64,000 nucleotides of DNA. Source: Streptomyces fulvorobeus. Its GTDB lineage: Bacteria > Actinomycetota > Actinomycetes > Streptomycetales > Streptomycetaceae. Shown here piece by piece: positions 53,893 through 62,392 of this stretch (position 1 is the first letter of the stretch; the number at the start of each line of letters is the position of its first letter). The stretch covers positions 3,286,001 through 3,350,000 of the forward strand of contig NZ_BLWC01000001.1 in NCBI RefSeq assembly GCF_013167895.1, given 5' to 3'. The translations under genes were made by a program, and so were the position numbers. Below the pieces are notes generated by a model. That model was not told the origin of the DNA and did no database searches. It worked only from the letters and a program-made list of their open reading frames with translations.

Positions 53893-56800
53893 CGGTCCGC
53901 CATCCGGTGCTGGAGGGCGGCTGTTCGCACGAGTCGAATCGTCGTCTCCTCGGTGCGCGGATCGACGCCAAGAGCTCGGACGTGGTGCTGGTGCAGCAGC
54001 GACCGGGCGACGTCGAGCGGATTACGTTCACTGACCAATGCGGTCCGATAGAAGTCCACGGCGGCGGCGCGGGCTCGCCACGCTTCAGTGACCTGCTGGC
54101 CCCCGGGGAGGGGCGCGAGCGCAGAGGCGCCGTTTGGCCCGGTGAGTTCGAGCACCTGGCTGCGCAGGGTCCGGTCCAAGCGTCCGGTGCCCTGGGGGAG
54201 GTTGCCCACCAGCCACTCTTCGGCCGCCGCAGCGTTCGGTGCCAGGGGAGTGACGAGGTGCAGTGCGCTGGCGGCGGCGAGGGCCTGTCGGGCGAAGGCA
54301 TCGGTGCGCTCGGCGAGCTGGATCTGCGCAAGGGCGGCGGCGGAGTCCGCGGCGAACACCTGGTGCGCGGCGTCCATGGCCGGCCCGTGGCCGAAGCGTC
54401 CGGTCTGCGGCTGGTACGGGGCCAGGGCGAGTCCGGACGCGAGCCCCATCGTGTGCAGGCTGTCGGCCCACGCGCGGACGTGCCGTGCGCCGACTTCGTA
54501 CGAGTCCGGCGACAGGAGCAGGGTGAGGTCGAGGTGCTGGTCGGCGTCCGGCCGGGCCATCTCCCGGTGCCGGGTGAACCACCAAGTCGGCGGCTCCTCC
54601 CCGAACGCGGTGAGCAGGCGGGGGAGCTGGTGGCTCAGGATCTCGTCGTAGCGGCGCGGATGGGCGTGGAGCTGTGCGTGAAGAACGTCGCCGCCGCCCG
54701 GCAGATGCCGCTGGGCGCCCGGAGACGTAGTGGAGCGCGGCCGGGGCACGTACGGGGTGTCCGGCTCGGATCGGCCCAGCGAGAGCCAGATCTCGTGTGC
54801 CCGTCCGATCCAGCCGTGGGCGTCTGCGGCCGGTACCTCGCGCAGCTCCACGCGCCGGGCGTTGTCGAGGTGGGCGCGCAGGACCCGGAGGTGGACCGGG
54901 TGGAACAGGTCGAGCGGGAGGCGCTGGTCGTACTCGATGACGGCGACCTGCATCGGGACCCGCAGCCGGTCCCGCCAGGAGGCGAAGGCGTCCTCCCACT
55001 CCTGCCCCGGGGCTTTGCGGCCGGGCAGGTCTGCCGCCATCAGCAGCCATCGGGCCTGCGTGAGGATGGTGCGGCGGTAGCGGACCCGAGGGAGGTACGG
55101 GAGCCGAGAACCGGCGCCGAAGTCGAACGGCTTGTAGGCGGCGTACCGTCCGTTGGCCACCTCTGCCAGGAACCGGGCCAGCGGCGGGGTCTGGGTTCCG
55201 CCTTCCAAGGCGTGCAGGACCCGCACGTCGATGGGCCGGCCGGTGGAGAGCTGCACGAGATGGAAACTGCGCGGGTCGGCGGTTACGGCGATGTCGGCGA
55301 GCCGGATCGTCGTCTCGTCGCGCTCCTGGTGGCCAGACAGCTCGATGATGTGCGGCAGCAGTCGTGATGTGCGGGTGACGTTCTCGTTGCGGTGCCGACG
55401 CGGTGGGAACACGAGCTGCGCCGCGAGGCGGTCCGGTGCCCCGCGATAGCTGGTGGCGAGGGCGTCTTGGTGCTCGGGCGGCAGGACGTGGGCGAACCGG
55501 CCCGCCATGCTGCTGCCGGGGCGGGGCACCGCCGTGAGCAGGAGGTCGAACGTGCCGCTGGACAGCGCCCGGGTGCTGGGGGCGTGGATCTCGAAGGCGG
55601 CCTCCACTCGGGGCACGAACAGCCGCTCGTCCGTTCCGGCGGCCTTCTCCAGGGCATGGACCATGTCGTCCGTCAGCCGCAGTTCGTCGCGGCCGTCGAG
55701 TAGGACTTGCTGCATCAGCGAGAGCAGCAGCTCGTCGCGGTCGGTGCGCACCTTTAGGGAGGCTCCGCGTTCGGAGCCGATGTATCCGGCCGGCAGCCCG
55801 AGGCCGCTGTCGGCAATCAGGTCCATCACCGGCACCAGGGCGCCGACGCCGTACCGGGCCCGGAACCGGCGGTGGTAGTCGCGCCAGTGCTGATAGCCGT
55901 AGGGCTGCGGGGTGGTCCGGTAGAGGGCTGACACGGCTGCCTGCGCTTCCGCGATCACGGTTTGCGGGAGCTGGATCTCGCAGTCGAGGGCGGTGTCAAT
56001 GAGCAACGGTGTCGGGGTGACGGCGGTGAGGGCGCGCATCCGCGTGGCGAGGGCGCTCACGCTGATGTCGGAGAGTGTCGGCTGGTGGGCGGATACCTCG
56101 TCGCGTAGTGCGTACAGCTCGTGGACCAGGTCCCGCACGTCAGGGATGTTGTCTGCGTCGTGCTGTTCCAGTTCGTGGCACAGGTGCTGGAGGGGGTCCA
56201 CGGTGGTCATGGGTGCCCACAGGCTGGTGATGAGGAACCGCTGCTCGACCAGGCTGGTGAGAAGCGCGTCGATCTGCTCCGGTGTGGCCTGGGGGAAGCT
56301 GTCGCACAGGTGGCCGTACAAGGCGCCGTAAGGGATGGGCGAGCGGGCGGCGTCCATGACGGCGGCCACCGGCCGGGCATTGCGGACGGATATCTCGACC
56401 GGGGCCAGCAGGACGGCGTGCCCGTCGGAGGGTGGGCCCGGCGCCACGAGCCGATCGCCCCGCGTGTGAGCGGCGTTGTTGGCGACGAGGGGGAGCCGCG
56501 TCAGTAACACGGGGCTGCGCTGAAGCTGGAGGACCATGTCGGTGACCCACTCGGAGTCCGGCCGGATCAGCACGCGGTGCTTGTCGCGCCACCGCGCGCT
56601 CGCCCTGGGCCCGACCGTCACCGGAGCGGTGCCGGCGAATAGGCCCAGCGGGGTCGGCCGGTGCTGCCACCGCAAGAGGTAGGAGACCGTCGATACCGCG
56701 GTGCGGCGGACGTGACGGGGTTCGGACTGCCGACCCTGGACGACTGCTTCGATGGCATCGGACAGGACGGGGGTGGCCAGCTCCAGCGCGTTGCGGAAGC

Positions 56801-56954
56801 CATCGCATTCCCAGACGCGGTTCAGCCACCCGCGAGTGACGGCCACGTTGTCCAGGTCGAGGGTACGGGGGATGTCTGCCGGCCCGGGGCTGGTGGTGGC
56901 GCGCAGCATGGCAGCGCCCTGCCATCGGTAGTCGGCGACTGCTCGGGAAACCAT
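53889..56954 (-). CDS. lanB: Full-length lantibiotic dehydratase LanB
   Basis: The 1021-residue protein holds the glutamylation domain (TVSYLLRWQHRPTPLGLFAG, then LKVRTDRDELLLSLMQQVLL, then SRLPYLPRVRYRRTILTQAR). The C-terminal elimination domain is also present (RYDEILSHQLPRLLTAFGEE, then PPTWWFTRHREMARP, then HGPAMDAAHQVFAADS). It uses Glu-tRNA to glutamylate Ser/Thr of the precursor and eliminates to dehydro-residues. GGAGGG precedes ATG 56954. A 15-bp hairpin separates it from the precursor gene 87 bases upstream. Length is normal for class I. Confidence 0.93.
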   Translation of the reverse strand: MVSRAVADYRWQGAAMLRATTSPGPADIPRTLDLDNVAVTRGWLNRVWECDGFRNALELATPVLSDAIEAVVQGRQSEPRHVRRTAVSTVSYLLRWQHRPTPLGLFAGTAPVTVGPRASARWRDKHRVLIRPDSEWVTDMVLQLQRSPVLLTRLPLVANNAAHTRGDRLVAPGPPSDGHAVLLAPVEISVRNARPVAAVMDAARSPIPYGALYGHLCDSFPQATPEQIDALLTSLVEQRFLITSLWAPMTTVDPLQHLCHELEQHDADNIPDVRDLVHELYALRDEVSAHQPTLSDISVSALATRMRALTAVTPTPLLIDTALDCEIQLPQTVIAEAQAAVSALYRTTPQPYGYQHWRDYHRRFRARYGVGALVPVMDLIADSGLGLPAGYIGSERGASLKVRTDRDELLLSLMQQVLLDGRDELRLTDDMVHALEKAAGTDERLFVPRVEAAFEIHAPSTRALSSGTFDLLLTAVPRPGSSMAGRFAHVLPPEHQDALATSYRGAPDRLAAQLVFPPRRHRNENVTRTSRLLPHIIELSGHQERDETTIRLADIAVTADPRSFHLVQLSTGRPIDVRVLHALEGGTQTPPLARFLAEVANGRYAAYKPFDFGAGSRLPYLPRVRYRRTILTQARWLLMAADLPGRKAPGQEWEDAFASWRDRLRVPMQVAVIEYDQRLPLDLFHPVHLRVLRAHLDNARRVELREVPAADAHGWIGRAHEIWLSLGRSEPDTPYVPRPRSTTSPGAQRHLPGGGDVLHAQLHAHPRRYDEILSHQLPRLLTAFGEEPPTWWFTRHREMARPDADQHLDLTLLLSPDSYEVGARHVRAWADSLHTMGLASGLALAPYQPQTGRFGHGPAMDAAHQVFAADSAAALAQIQLAERTDAFARQALAAASALHLVTPLAPNAAAAEEWLVGNLPQGTGRLDRTLRSQVLELTGPNGASALAPLPGGQQVTEAWRARAAAVDFYRTALVSERNPLDVARSLLHQHHVRALGVDPRTEETTIRLVRTAALQHRMADR

Positions 56955-56986
56955 GGGGCCCTCCGTCTGGCGGGGCGGGTGAGGGG

Positions 56987-57024
56987 CCGGTGGGCCGAGC
57001 GGAGCACTTCGCTCGGCCCACCGG
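56987..57024 (-). terminator. Intercistronic hairpin between precursor and lanB
   Basis: CCGGTGGGCCGAGCG (56987-57001) and CGCTCGGCCCACCGG (57010-57024) pair perfectly around eight bases. The position, 17 bases after the precursor stop, fits a partial terminator or mRNA stabiliser that raises precursor over enzyme expression. Confidence 0.75.
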
Positions 57025-57040
57025 CAGGGAACGGCCTGGA

Positions 57041-57232
57041 TCAGGCCGGGTCCTCCGTGAAGGAGCCGCAGGCGGAGGCGCCGGTCGCGCAGGTGGTGCC
57101 GCAGCCGTCGCCCGTGGAGCACATGAGCTTGCCGTACGCGTGCTCGGCGATGACGACCTTCACGTCCAGGGGCGCGAAGTCGTCGTCCAGGCCCGCCAGC
57201 GGGGCGAGCGGGGCCAGAGTGGCGCTCGTCAT
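57041..57232 (-). CDS. lanA: FxLD-family lanthipeptide precursor
   Basis: The 63-residue peptide has a leader MTSATLAPLAPLAGLDDD, the FxLD-like box FAPLDVKVVIAEHAYGKLM, then a Cys/Ser/Thr-rich core, positions 38-63. The core has Cys38, 44, 48 and 55, with Ser/Thr at 39, 40, 46, 47, 50, 53, 57 and 59, enough for up to four (methyl)lanthionine rings. The box has an extra Pro (F-A-P-L-D). The core holds Asp42-Gly43, a favoured aspartimide site that the PIMT-type methyltransferase may act on. GAGGAAAGG precedes ATG 57232. No protease motif such as GG or GA is obvious at the leader end. Confidence 0.9.
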   Translation of the reverse strand: MTSATLAPLAPLAGLDDDFAPLDVKVVIAEHAYGKLMCSTGDGCGTTCATGASACGSFTEDPA

Positions 57233-57287
57233 GTTCGTGCCTTTCCTCTTGGTGTTTGGATGGTGTGGAACGACCTGGCTTCCGGCG

Positions 57288-58523
57288 TTACGCCGAGGGC
57301 CAGGAGAGCGAGACCCGGCTGTGCACCTTGTCGATGACCCGGTCGGCCGGGATCTGGTCATCAGAGGTGTTGGCCGGATAGACCCGGATGACCGGGCTGG
57401 GGCCCCCGCGCCGGCTGGCCTCCCAGTCGCGAAGCACGTCGGCGACCTGGTCGGCGAACTGCTTCGCGTTCGGGCCGAGGGCGTGCACGCCGTATTCGAT
57501 GTGCTTGTTGTCCTCGGTGCGGCGGGTGACGAGGTAGGCGAAGGTGTCGTCCTCGACGGCGGCGAGGGCGAACCGCTTGTTCACGGGGGCGACCAGGCCC
57601 GTGTCCAGGTCCTCGTCGACGGCCATCGTGCAGAAGCCGGGCAGGCTGATGGCCATGGCCATCTGGAGGGTGTCGATGAGTTCCGAAAGGCCGATGACGA
57701 CGCCTGTCCACAGCTCGTGGCGCGGGAACGTGACCGCGTTGTCCAGTCGGTGTGGGTCGGCCGGTAGTCCGTCGTCGAACTTCAGCCCGATCTCCGGTGT
57801 GCCGTTGACGAGAAGAAGTTCTTCCCGGTGGGCTGTCGAGCCCTGCATCGGGACGAAACCGCAGATGAGCGCCGACACGCTCTCCAGGTAGGGACCGTGT
57901 TCGCCCGGGATCTGGGTGAAGGCGACCGACCGGGTCAGGCCACGCATCCGCAGCGGCACCACAAGCCGACCGCCCTGCTTGAGCTGCACGGTCCACGCCG
58001 GAGCGATGTCCCAGGCTCCGGCAGTCACCATGACGACGTCGACCTCGCCGAGCTCCGGAATGGGCTCGGCGGCGTCGGCGGTAAGGACGCGTACCCGGTC
58101 GTAGCCGTGCTCGTTCAGGAGCCGGTGCGCCCGCTCGGTGACTACGGGGTCGATGTCCACGGTGACGACCTCGCCGTGCTCGCCCACGAGCTCGGCGAGG
58201 TAGGCGGCGTTCAGCCCGCCCGAACCGATCTCCAACACGCGCATGCCGGGCTTCACCTGGGCCTGCTCCAGCATCATCGCCTGGATCTGCGGGGCGGAGA
58301 CGGAGCTGAGCTGCACACCGTGCTCGTCCGTCTTGGTGATCACTGCCGCGTACGTGTCGTACGCCTTGTCCAGCGGGGTGTCGGGAATGAACGCGTGCCG
58401 AGGCACCTTGCGCATGACGGCTTCGATCTCCGAGGAGGAGATGTCGCCGCCTGCGCGCAACTCGTCCACCACCTTGTTCCGGAGACGGGTCGCTTCGTCG
58501 GGCTCGACGGTCGTGTTCGTCAT
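57288..58523 (-). CDS. PIMT-type methyltransferase of the FxLD system
   Basis: The 411-residue protein has an isoaspartyl-methyltransferase N-terminal half: IEAVMRKVPRHAFIPDTPLD, then LSSVSAPQIQAMMLEQ, SAM motif VLEIGSGGLNAAYLAELVGE at about 96-115, and VDVVMVTAGAWDIAP. An extra C-terminal domain of about 190 residues is specific to the lanthipeptide-linked forms. Related enzymes methylate an Asp of the cyclised peptide, leading to aspartimide or isoaspartate. It is the first gene of the operon, 55 bases before the precursor. GAAGGAAG precedes ATG 58523. Confidence 0.9.
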   Translation of the reverse strand: MTNTTVEPDEATRLRNKVVDELRAGGDISSSEIEAVMRKVPRHAFIPDTPLDKAYDTYAAVITKTDEHGVQLSSVSAPQIQAMMLEQAQVKPGMRVLEIGSGGLNAAYLAELVGEHGEVVTVDIDPVVTERAHRLLNEHGYDRVRVLTADAAEPIPELGEVDVVMVTAGAWDIAPAWTVQLKQGGRLVVPLRMRGLTRSVAFTQIPGEHGPYLESVSALICGFVPMQGSTAHREELLLVNGTPEIGLKFDDGLPADPHRLDNAVTFPRHELWTGVVIGLSELIDTLQMAMAISLPGFCTMAVDEDLDTGLVAPVNKRFALAAVEDDTFAYLVTRRTEDNKHIEYGVHALGPNAKQFADQVADVLRDWEASRRGGPSPVIRVYPANTSDDQIPADRVIDKVHSRVSLSWPSA

Positions 58524-58742
58524 GGACTTCCTTCAGTCGTGCGTATTTGGGGATGCAGGCCGGCGGTCGCGTGCCGGATGGGTCGGGTAATCCAGGGGAG
58601 AGCGCGCTCGGTTCTCGTCGGCTGACCGACAGGGCCGCGCTGGACGGCGAGCTGGGAGGTCCACACCCGCGGAGGGCTGCCCGGCGGGCCGGTTCGTGTC
58701 GACCAGCCCGCTGGGTGGCTCGCGGGTGGCAAGGGGCGTGCG

Positions 58743-59162
58743 TCACTCGATCTCCTTGATGTAGCGAGCCTCGATCAACACTTCGATCAGGTCAGCGGTC
58801 ACGAAGGCGAGACGGCGGGCGAGTCCGACGGCCTGCCGATAGCCAGCCGGAGTGGGCTCCTCCAACAGAGGAACTCCTCGCTCGACAAGGCGGGTCATCT
58901 CGGCACTGGGCGGGAAGCTGTCGTCAGCCACCGTGATGTCGGTGAGCTGCTTCAGGTGTCTGCGGAGGCGGCCGAGCAGGGCGACAGCCGTTGCAACAGG
59001 TGGCGGCTGACTGCCGATCGCCGCGTCGAGGTCGTCGAAGCCCTCCTCGATGTCGAGGGGTTCCCACGCCCGGAACCGCTCCAGCACGAGCCGTAAACCG
59101 TCCGCGTCGAGCGGTGGCGTCCACTCCTGGGCTGAAGGTTTCGGAGCCACTGCGGTGCTCAC
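58743..59162 (-). CDS. DUF6415-type natural-product-associated protein
   Basis: The 139-residue, mostly helical protein (WTPPLDADGLRLVLERFRAW, then ATAVALLGRLRRHLKQLTDI, then RQAVGLARRLAFVTADLIEV) matches what I recall as DUF6415, found beside Streptomyces biosynthetic and regulatory genes. It has no catalytic motif. GTG 59162 overlaps the ATPase stop by four bases (GTGA). GGGGAGAGAG supplies the ribosome site. It is 219 bases upstream of the methyltransferase gene and may be co-transcribed with it. Confidence 0.7.
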   Translation of the reverse strand: MSTAVAPKPSAQEWTPPLDADGLRLVLERFRAWEPLDIEEGFDDLDAAIGSQPPPVATAVALLGRLRRHLKQLTDITVADDSFPPSAEMTRLVERGVPLLEEPTPAGYRQAVGLARRLAFVTADLIEVLIEARYIKEIE

Positions 59163-59590
59163 CGCTCTCTCCCCACCGGAGTCTCGACCACAGCCCAGGT
59201 GTCCTTGCCCCACGAGTGCATGTCGTAGCCCCACTGCGAACTCATCGCCGCGACCAGACTCAGACCCCGGCCGCTCTCAGCGTTCAGGTCGGCCGTTTTC
59301 AGATGGGGAGCGTCGTGCGAGCGGTCGGAGACTCCGATACGGACGGCACCGTTGCTCGGTCGCTCGATGTGGATTCGCGACACCGGGGTCTCGGTGTGCT
59401 CGACGGCGTTGGCCAGCAGTTCAGTGACGATGATCTTTCCCCAGCCGGTCACGTCGTCGTCCATGCCCCAGACCGCCAGCACCTGGGAGATGAAGGCGCG
59501 GGCGAGGCTCACGGACTCACGTACGCAGGGCACCTCTGCGGCGTAACCCGGGGAGTCGATCGCATTCGGTTGAGCGACGGTCATGGTCAC
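59159..59590 (-). CDS. RsbW-like HATPase (serine/threonine anti-sigma-type kinase)
   Basis: The 143-residue protein is a single HATPase_c_2 domain: VTELLANAVEHTETPVSRIH carries the N box (E-x-x-x-N-A), IGVSDRSHDAP the G1 region and ESGRGLSLVAAMSSQWGYDM the G2 box. Streptomyces has many such stand-alone proteins, some acting as anti-sigma kinases, most undefined. GTG 59590 has GGAGGG at nine bases; ATG 59584 is also possible. It is divergent from the XRE-TPR regulator, with 232 bases between. Confidence 0.82.
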   Translation of the reverse strand: MTMTVAQPNAIDSPGYAAEVPCVRESVSLARAFISQVLAVWGMDDDVTGWGKIIVTELLANAVEHTETPVSRIHIERPSNGAVRIGVSDRSHDAPHLKTADLNAESGRGLSLVAAMSSQWGYDMHSWGKDTWAVVETPVGRER

Positions 59591-59822
59591 GAGGTCTTTC
59601 CCTCCGGCTGGGGTTCCCTGTCCGGACAAGCAAGGCAGGACCGGGCTTTCCTCCGTGCCGCCGCACCGAACCCGGCTTGGCGACCGATGACCAGTCAACG
59701 AGCGACGAGCCCAGCGCAACAGGAAGAGTCCCGGATCCGTACACGTCCACCAACCGGAAGACTTTGCGTTTCCATTACCCGAGCTCTAGGTGCCAGCGTG
59801 ACGGTGGTACTACGTTCGGTGC

Positions 59823-61076
59823 ATGGGAGGAAATCTCGTTCTTCAGGACCGACTTGATCAACTCGGTCTGACCCAGGAGGAGTTGGCGGCACGCCTGAAC
59901 GCCGCGCTACAGGAGATCACCGGTCGGCCTGGCGACATCTCCTCCCGGACGGTCCGCAACCTGCTCAACGGATCAAGCCGACGCCCAATCGGACGCACTT
60001 GCGCCGCACTTGAGCGTGTGTTCGGCTGCCCGGTGGCGGACTTAGGGTTCAGCGCACCCAGCTCCATGCACCACCCCTCGGAGGGCCCCGTGCGGCGTCG
60101 CGACTTCATCGCTTCCACCACTGGAACGGCAGCCGCAGCCGTTCCGATGGTCAAGCAACGTCGGTCAGTAGGTATGACGGACGTGGCCCGCGCATCGGCT
60201 GGCATGAACCAGCTTGTGGAGGCCGATGACCGCCAAGGTGGGCACACCTCCCTGGCGACCGCGGCCCTCGAAGCTCGCGCCAAGGTGCTGGAACTTCAGC
60301 AGCGCAACGCCGGCGAGCGTGTACGTCGTGCCCTGTACGCGCTCGCAGCCGAGTTCACCACTGTCGCCGCCTGGTCGTGTATCGACCTACGGGAACTGGA
60401 CAAGGCCCGTACGTACCTGCACGAGTCGTCCACGTTCGCCGGCCTGTCCCAGGACCCCTCCACGAGCATGCGCGTGTGGGTCAACATGGCCATGCTCGCC
60501 TACCAGCGGAAGAACTACCCGGAACAACTCGCGGCAGCGCAGGCGGCCAACGCCTCCCCTGCCGCCCGCAAGGATCCGTTCTTCGGCTCCATGGGCCGCG
60601 TCCGTCTGGCGCTCGCCCACTCGTCGCTGGGGGACATCCGGGCAGCTCGGCGGGCCCTGGGCGTAGCGCAGGAGAACTACCGGAAGGCGGCCGAAGAGGA
60701 GCGCCCTCGATGGACCGCGTTCTACGGGCCGGCCGAACTCAACCACCTCGCGGCGATCATCCTCAACCACAACGGGGAGCCCGCCGAAGCCGAGGCAATG
60801 GCGCACAGAGCTCTGGCCAAGATGCCGGCGGAATTTCAGCGCAACCGTGCGCTGGCCACCTGCCAACTCGGCCTGGCGCAACTCCGCCAGGGCGAGCCCC
60901 AGCAGGCCACGGCGACCGCGGCCACCGTCTTCACGATCATGGAGGGCGCTCCACTGCCGGGGCGCATGCGCACCCTGATCGGAGACTTCCACCGAGACCT
61001 GTTCCGGCTGGCGCCGTCGACGACGTACGCCCGCGACTGGGCAGACCGAATGCGAGATGAATGGAGTCGAACGTGA
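59823..61076 (+). CDS. XRE-family regulator with C-terminal TPR-like repeats
   Basis: The 417-residue protein starts with an HTH (LVLQDRLDQLGLTQEELAAR, then SRTVRNLLNGSSRRPIGRTC). An RRRDFIASTTGTAAAAVP segment near residue 90 looks like a Tat motif, but such segments sit inside many Streptomyces regulators of this type. The rest is TPR-like helices (ARTYLHESSTFAGLSQDPST, then NHNGEPAEAEAMAHRALAKM). Proteins of this kind respond to small ligands or peptides, and its place opposite the ATPase/lanthipeptide operon makes it the candidate cluster regulator. Confidence 0.82.
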   Translation: MGGNLVLQDRLDQLGLTQEELAARLNAALQEITGRPGDISSRTVRNLLNGSSRRPIGRTCAALERVFGCPVADLGFSAPSSMHHPSEGPVRRRDFIASTTGTAAAAVPMVKQRRSVGMTDVARASAGMNQLVEADDRQGGHTSLATAALEARAKVLELQQRNAGERVRRALYALAAEFTTVAAWSCIDLRELDKARTYLHESSTFAGLSQDPSTSMRVWVNMAMLAYQRKNYPEQLAAAQAANASPAARKDPFFGSMGRVRLALAHSSLGDIRAARRALGVAQENYRKAAEEERPRWTAFYGPAELNHLAAIILNHNGEPAEAEAMAHRALAKMPAEFQRNRALATCQLGLAQLRQGEPQQATATAATVFTIMEGAPLPGRMRTLIGDFHRDLFRLAPSTTYARDWADRMRDEWSRT

Positions 61077-61600
61077 CCAGGGTGATCGACCTGCGGCACT
61101 ACGGACAGGGGAGTCTCCCCGAGGGCTTCAAACAGATGCTGATCGATGTGCATGCCGACGCCTACGCCGACGCGATGGACGACGACTTCAACCAGCGGTT
61201 CCCGTGGTTCGTCGATCACTGGTCAGGGATGGACGGCTTCACCTGCGTCGTCGCCTTCGACGGCGACGAGCCGACCGGCTTCGCGTACGGCGCCCCGCTC
61301 CAGCCGGGTCGTGAGTGGTGGCGCTCCACGACGTTCGCGCCGAACAACGGCTACACCGCGACCTACGCCGTCTCCGAGGTCATGGTGCGCCCGCAGTGGC
61401 GGAAGCAAGGGATCTCGGAGCGGCTCCACGAAGCCCTGCTGAAGGAACGCGGCGAGGATCTCGCGGTGCTTCTGGTCGACGTGACCCACCCGAAGGTTCA
61501 GGGCCTGTACGAGACGTGGGGCTACGAGAAGGCGGGCGAGCAGCAGCCCTTCGCCGACTCCCCGGTGTATGCGGTCATGGTGAAGAGGTTGCATCCCTGA
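61073..61600 (+). CDS. GNAT-family N-acetyltransferase
   Basis: The 175-residue protein shows the GNAT core: FTCVVAFDGDEPTGFAYGAP, then YAVSEVMVRPQWRKQGISER with the acetyl-CoA loop R-x-x-G-I, then LLVDVTHPKVQGLYETWGYE. GTG 61073 overlaps the regulator stop by four bases and has GGAG at six bases; ATG 61061 is the alternative. Coupled to the XRE-TPR gene. Substrate unknown. Modification of the lanthipeptide or self-resistance is possible but unsupported. Confidence 0.82.
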   Translation: MTRVIDLRHYGQGSLPEGFKQMLIDVHADAYADAMDDDFNQRFPWFVDHWSGMDGFTCVVAFDGDEPTGFAYGAPLQPGREWWRSTTFAPNNGYTATYAVSEVMVRPQWRKQGISERLHEALLKERGEDLAVLLVDVTHPKVQGLYETWGYEKAGEQQPFADSPVYAVMVKRLHP

Positions 61601-61950
61601 GCAGCCCGGCCTTCAAGTCACCCTCGTGCGACTCAACCGAGCACCGACCATCACAAGTGGAAGCACCTCCTCAGGGCGGCGGGACTGCGCGCAGGCCCGT
61701 CATATCGGTCGAATGATGCTACTCGGCGCCGCCACCGTCTCGCGGGGTGACTGAGCGCCTCGCATCCGTGGAGCGGTCGAACAGATGGCGCCAGAGTCCA
61801 CGGGCGGTGCCTCTCGGCGCGACATGGGGCGGTAGCAGGTGATGGCAGCCGCCGGTGGCTAGCGCGGGGACCATCTCCGCGGTGCGTGCGGCAGGGGTCG
61901 GATCGGGGGTGACTGCGGCAACTGCAACACAAACTGCGAGGCTCAACGCA
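61601..61950. other. Right arm of island B
   Basis: No gene is supported. Near the right end AACTGCAACACAAACTGCG (61919-61937) resembles arm words at the left end of island B, as expected for integrase arm sites. Confidence 0.4.
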
Positions 61951-62060
61951 GAAGGCCCCCGCAGCAAGCTGCGGGGCCTTCGACGTATTGCCCGGTGAGA
62001 GCAATGGCGGAGGATACGAGATTCGAACTCGTGAGGGGTTGCCCCCAACACGCTTTCCAA
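61951..62060 (-). repeat. att copy 3: tRNA-Ser(GGA) 3' fragment and terminator
   Basis: Identical to copy 2 over the tRNA half and spacer. Its terminator stem has five C on the left arm but only four G on the right (61973-61976), whereas copies 1 and 2 have five, so one G is probably under-called. To the right of the anticodon (CTTTCCAA) the sequence is unlike copies 1 and 2 and does not form the tRNA 5' half. Confidence 0.8.
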
Positions 62061-62392
62061 CTCTGCATGGTCCAGTACAGAGTCGTTCAACCTCGTACAC
62101 ACCCGCTGCATTACTACCGATCAGCACCCCACTGTACGGTCCCGAACGGGCACGGATGAGACTGCCGTTGAGACTGTCGGCGGTACCCTTCGGCGCCTGC
62201 CTGCGTGTCGAGGGCGCACTCGATGGTCCAATCGCGGCATGACCCAAGCGCTGCGGCGTCTCGATTCCCTTCCAGCGATGCTCATTACCCAGGCTGTTCT
62301 CGTCGACCACCCGATCACCTCACGCCAACAGGCGCTTCAGACCACCTCCACATATGGTCCGAGTTGACACCCCTGCTAGGAGGAGGACTCGA
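62061..62392. other. Left arm of island C
   Basis: About 330 bases without a supported gene. CTCTG and CAGAG flank a short imperfect repeat just after the att core (62061-62081). The AGGAGGAGGA ribosome site of the next gene ends the stretch. Confidence 0.4.

Larger units (their letters stand above)
47786..62007. mobile_element. Island B, integrated at tRNA-Ser(GGA), carrying the lanthipeptide cluster
   Basis: About 14.2 kb between att copies 2 and 3. Cargo is an Mrr-like nuclease, an HTH/FtsK-like ATPase, a small membrane protein and the whole FxLD lanthipeptide cluster with regulators. Arm-like words with AACTGCAAC lie inside both ends (near 47945 and 61918). No integrase, excisionase or replication gene is seen. 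Confidence 0.6.
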
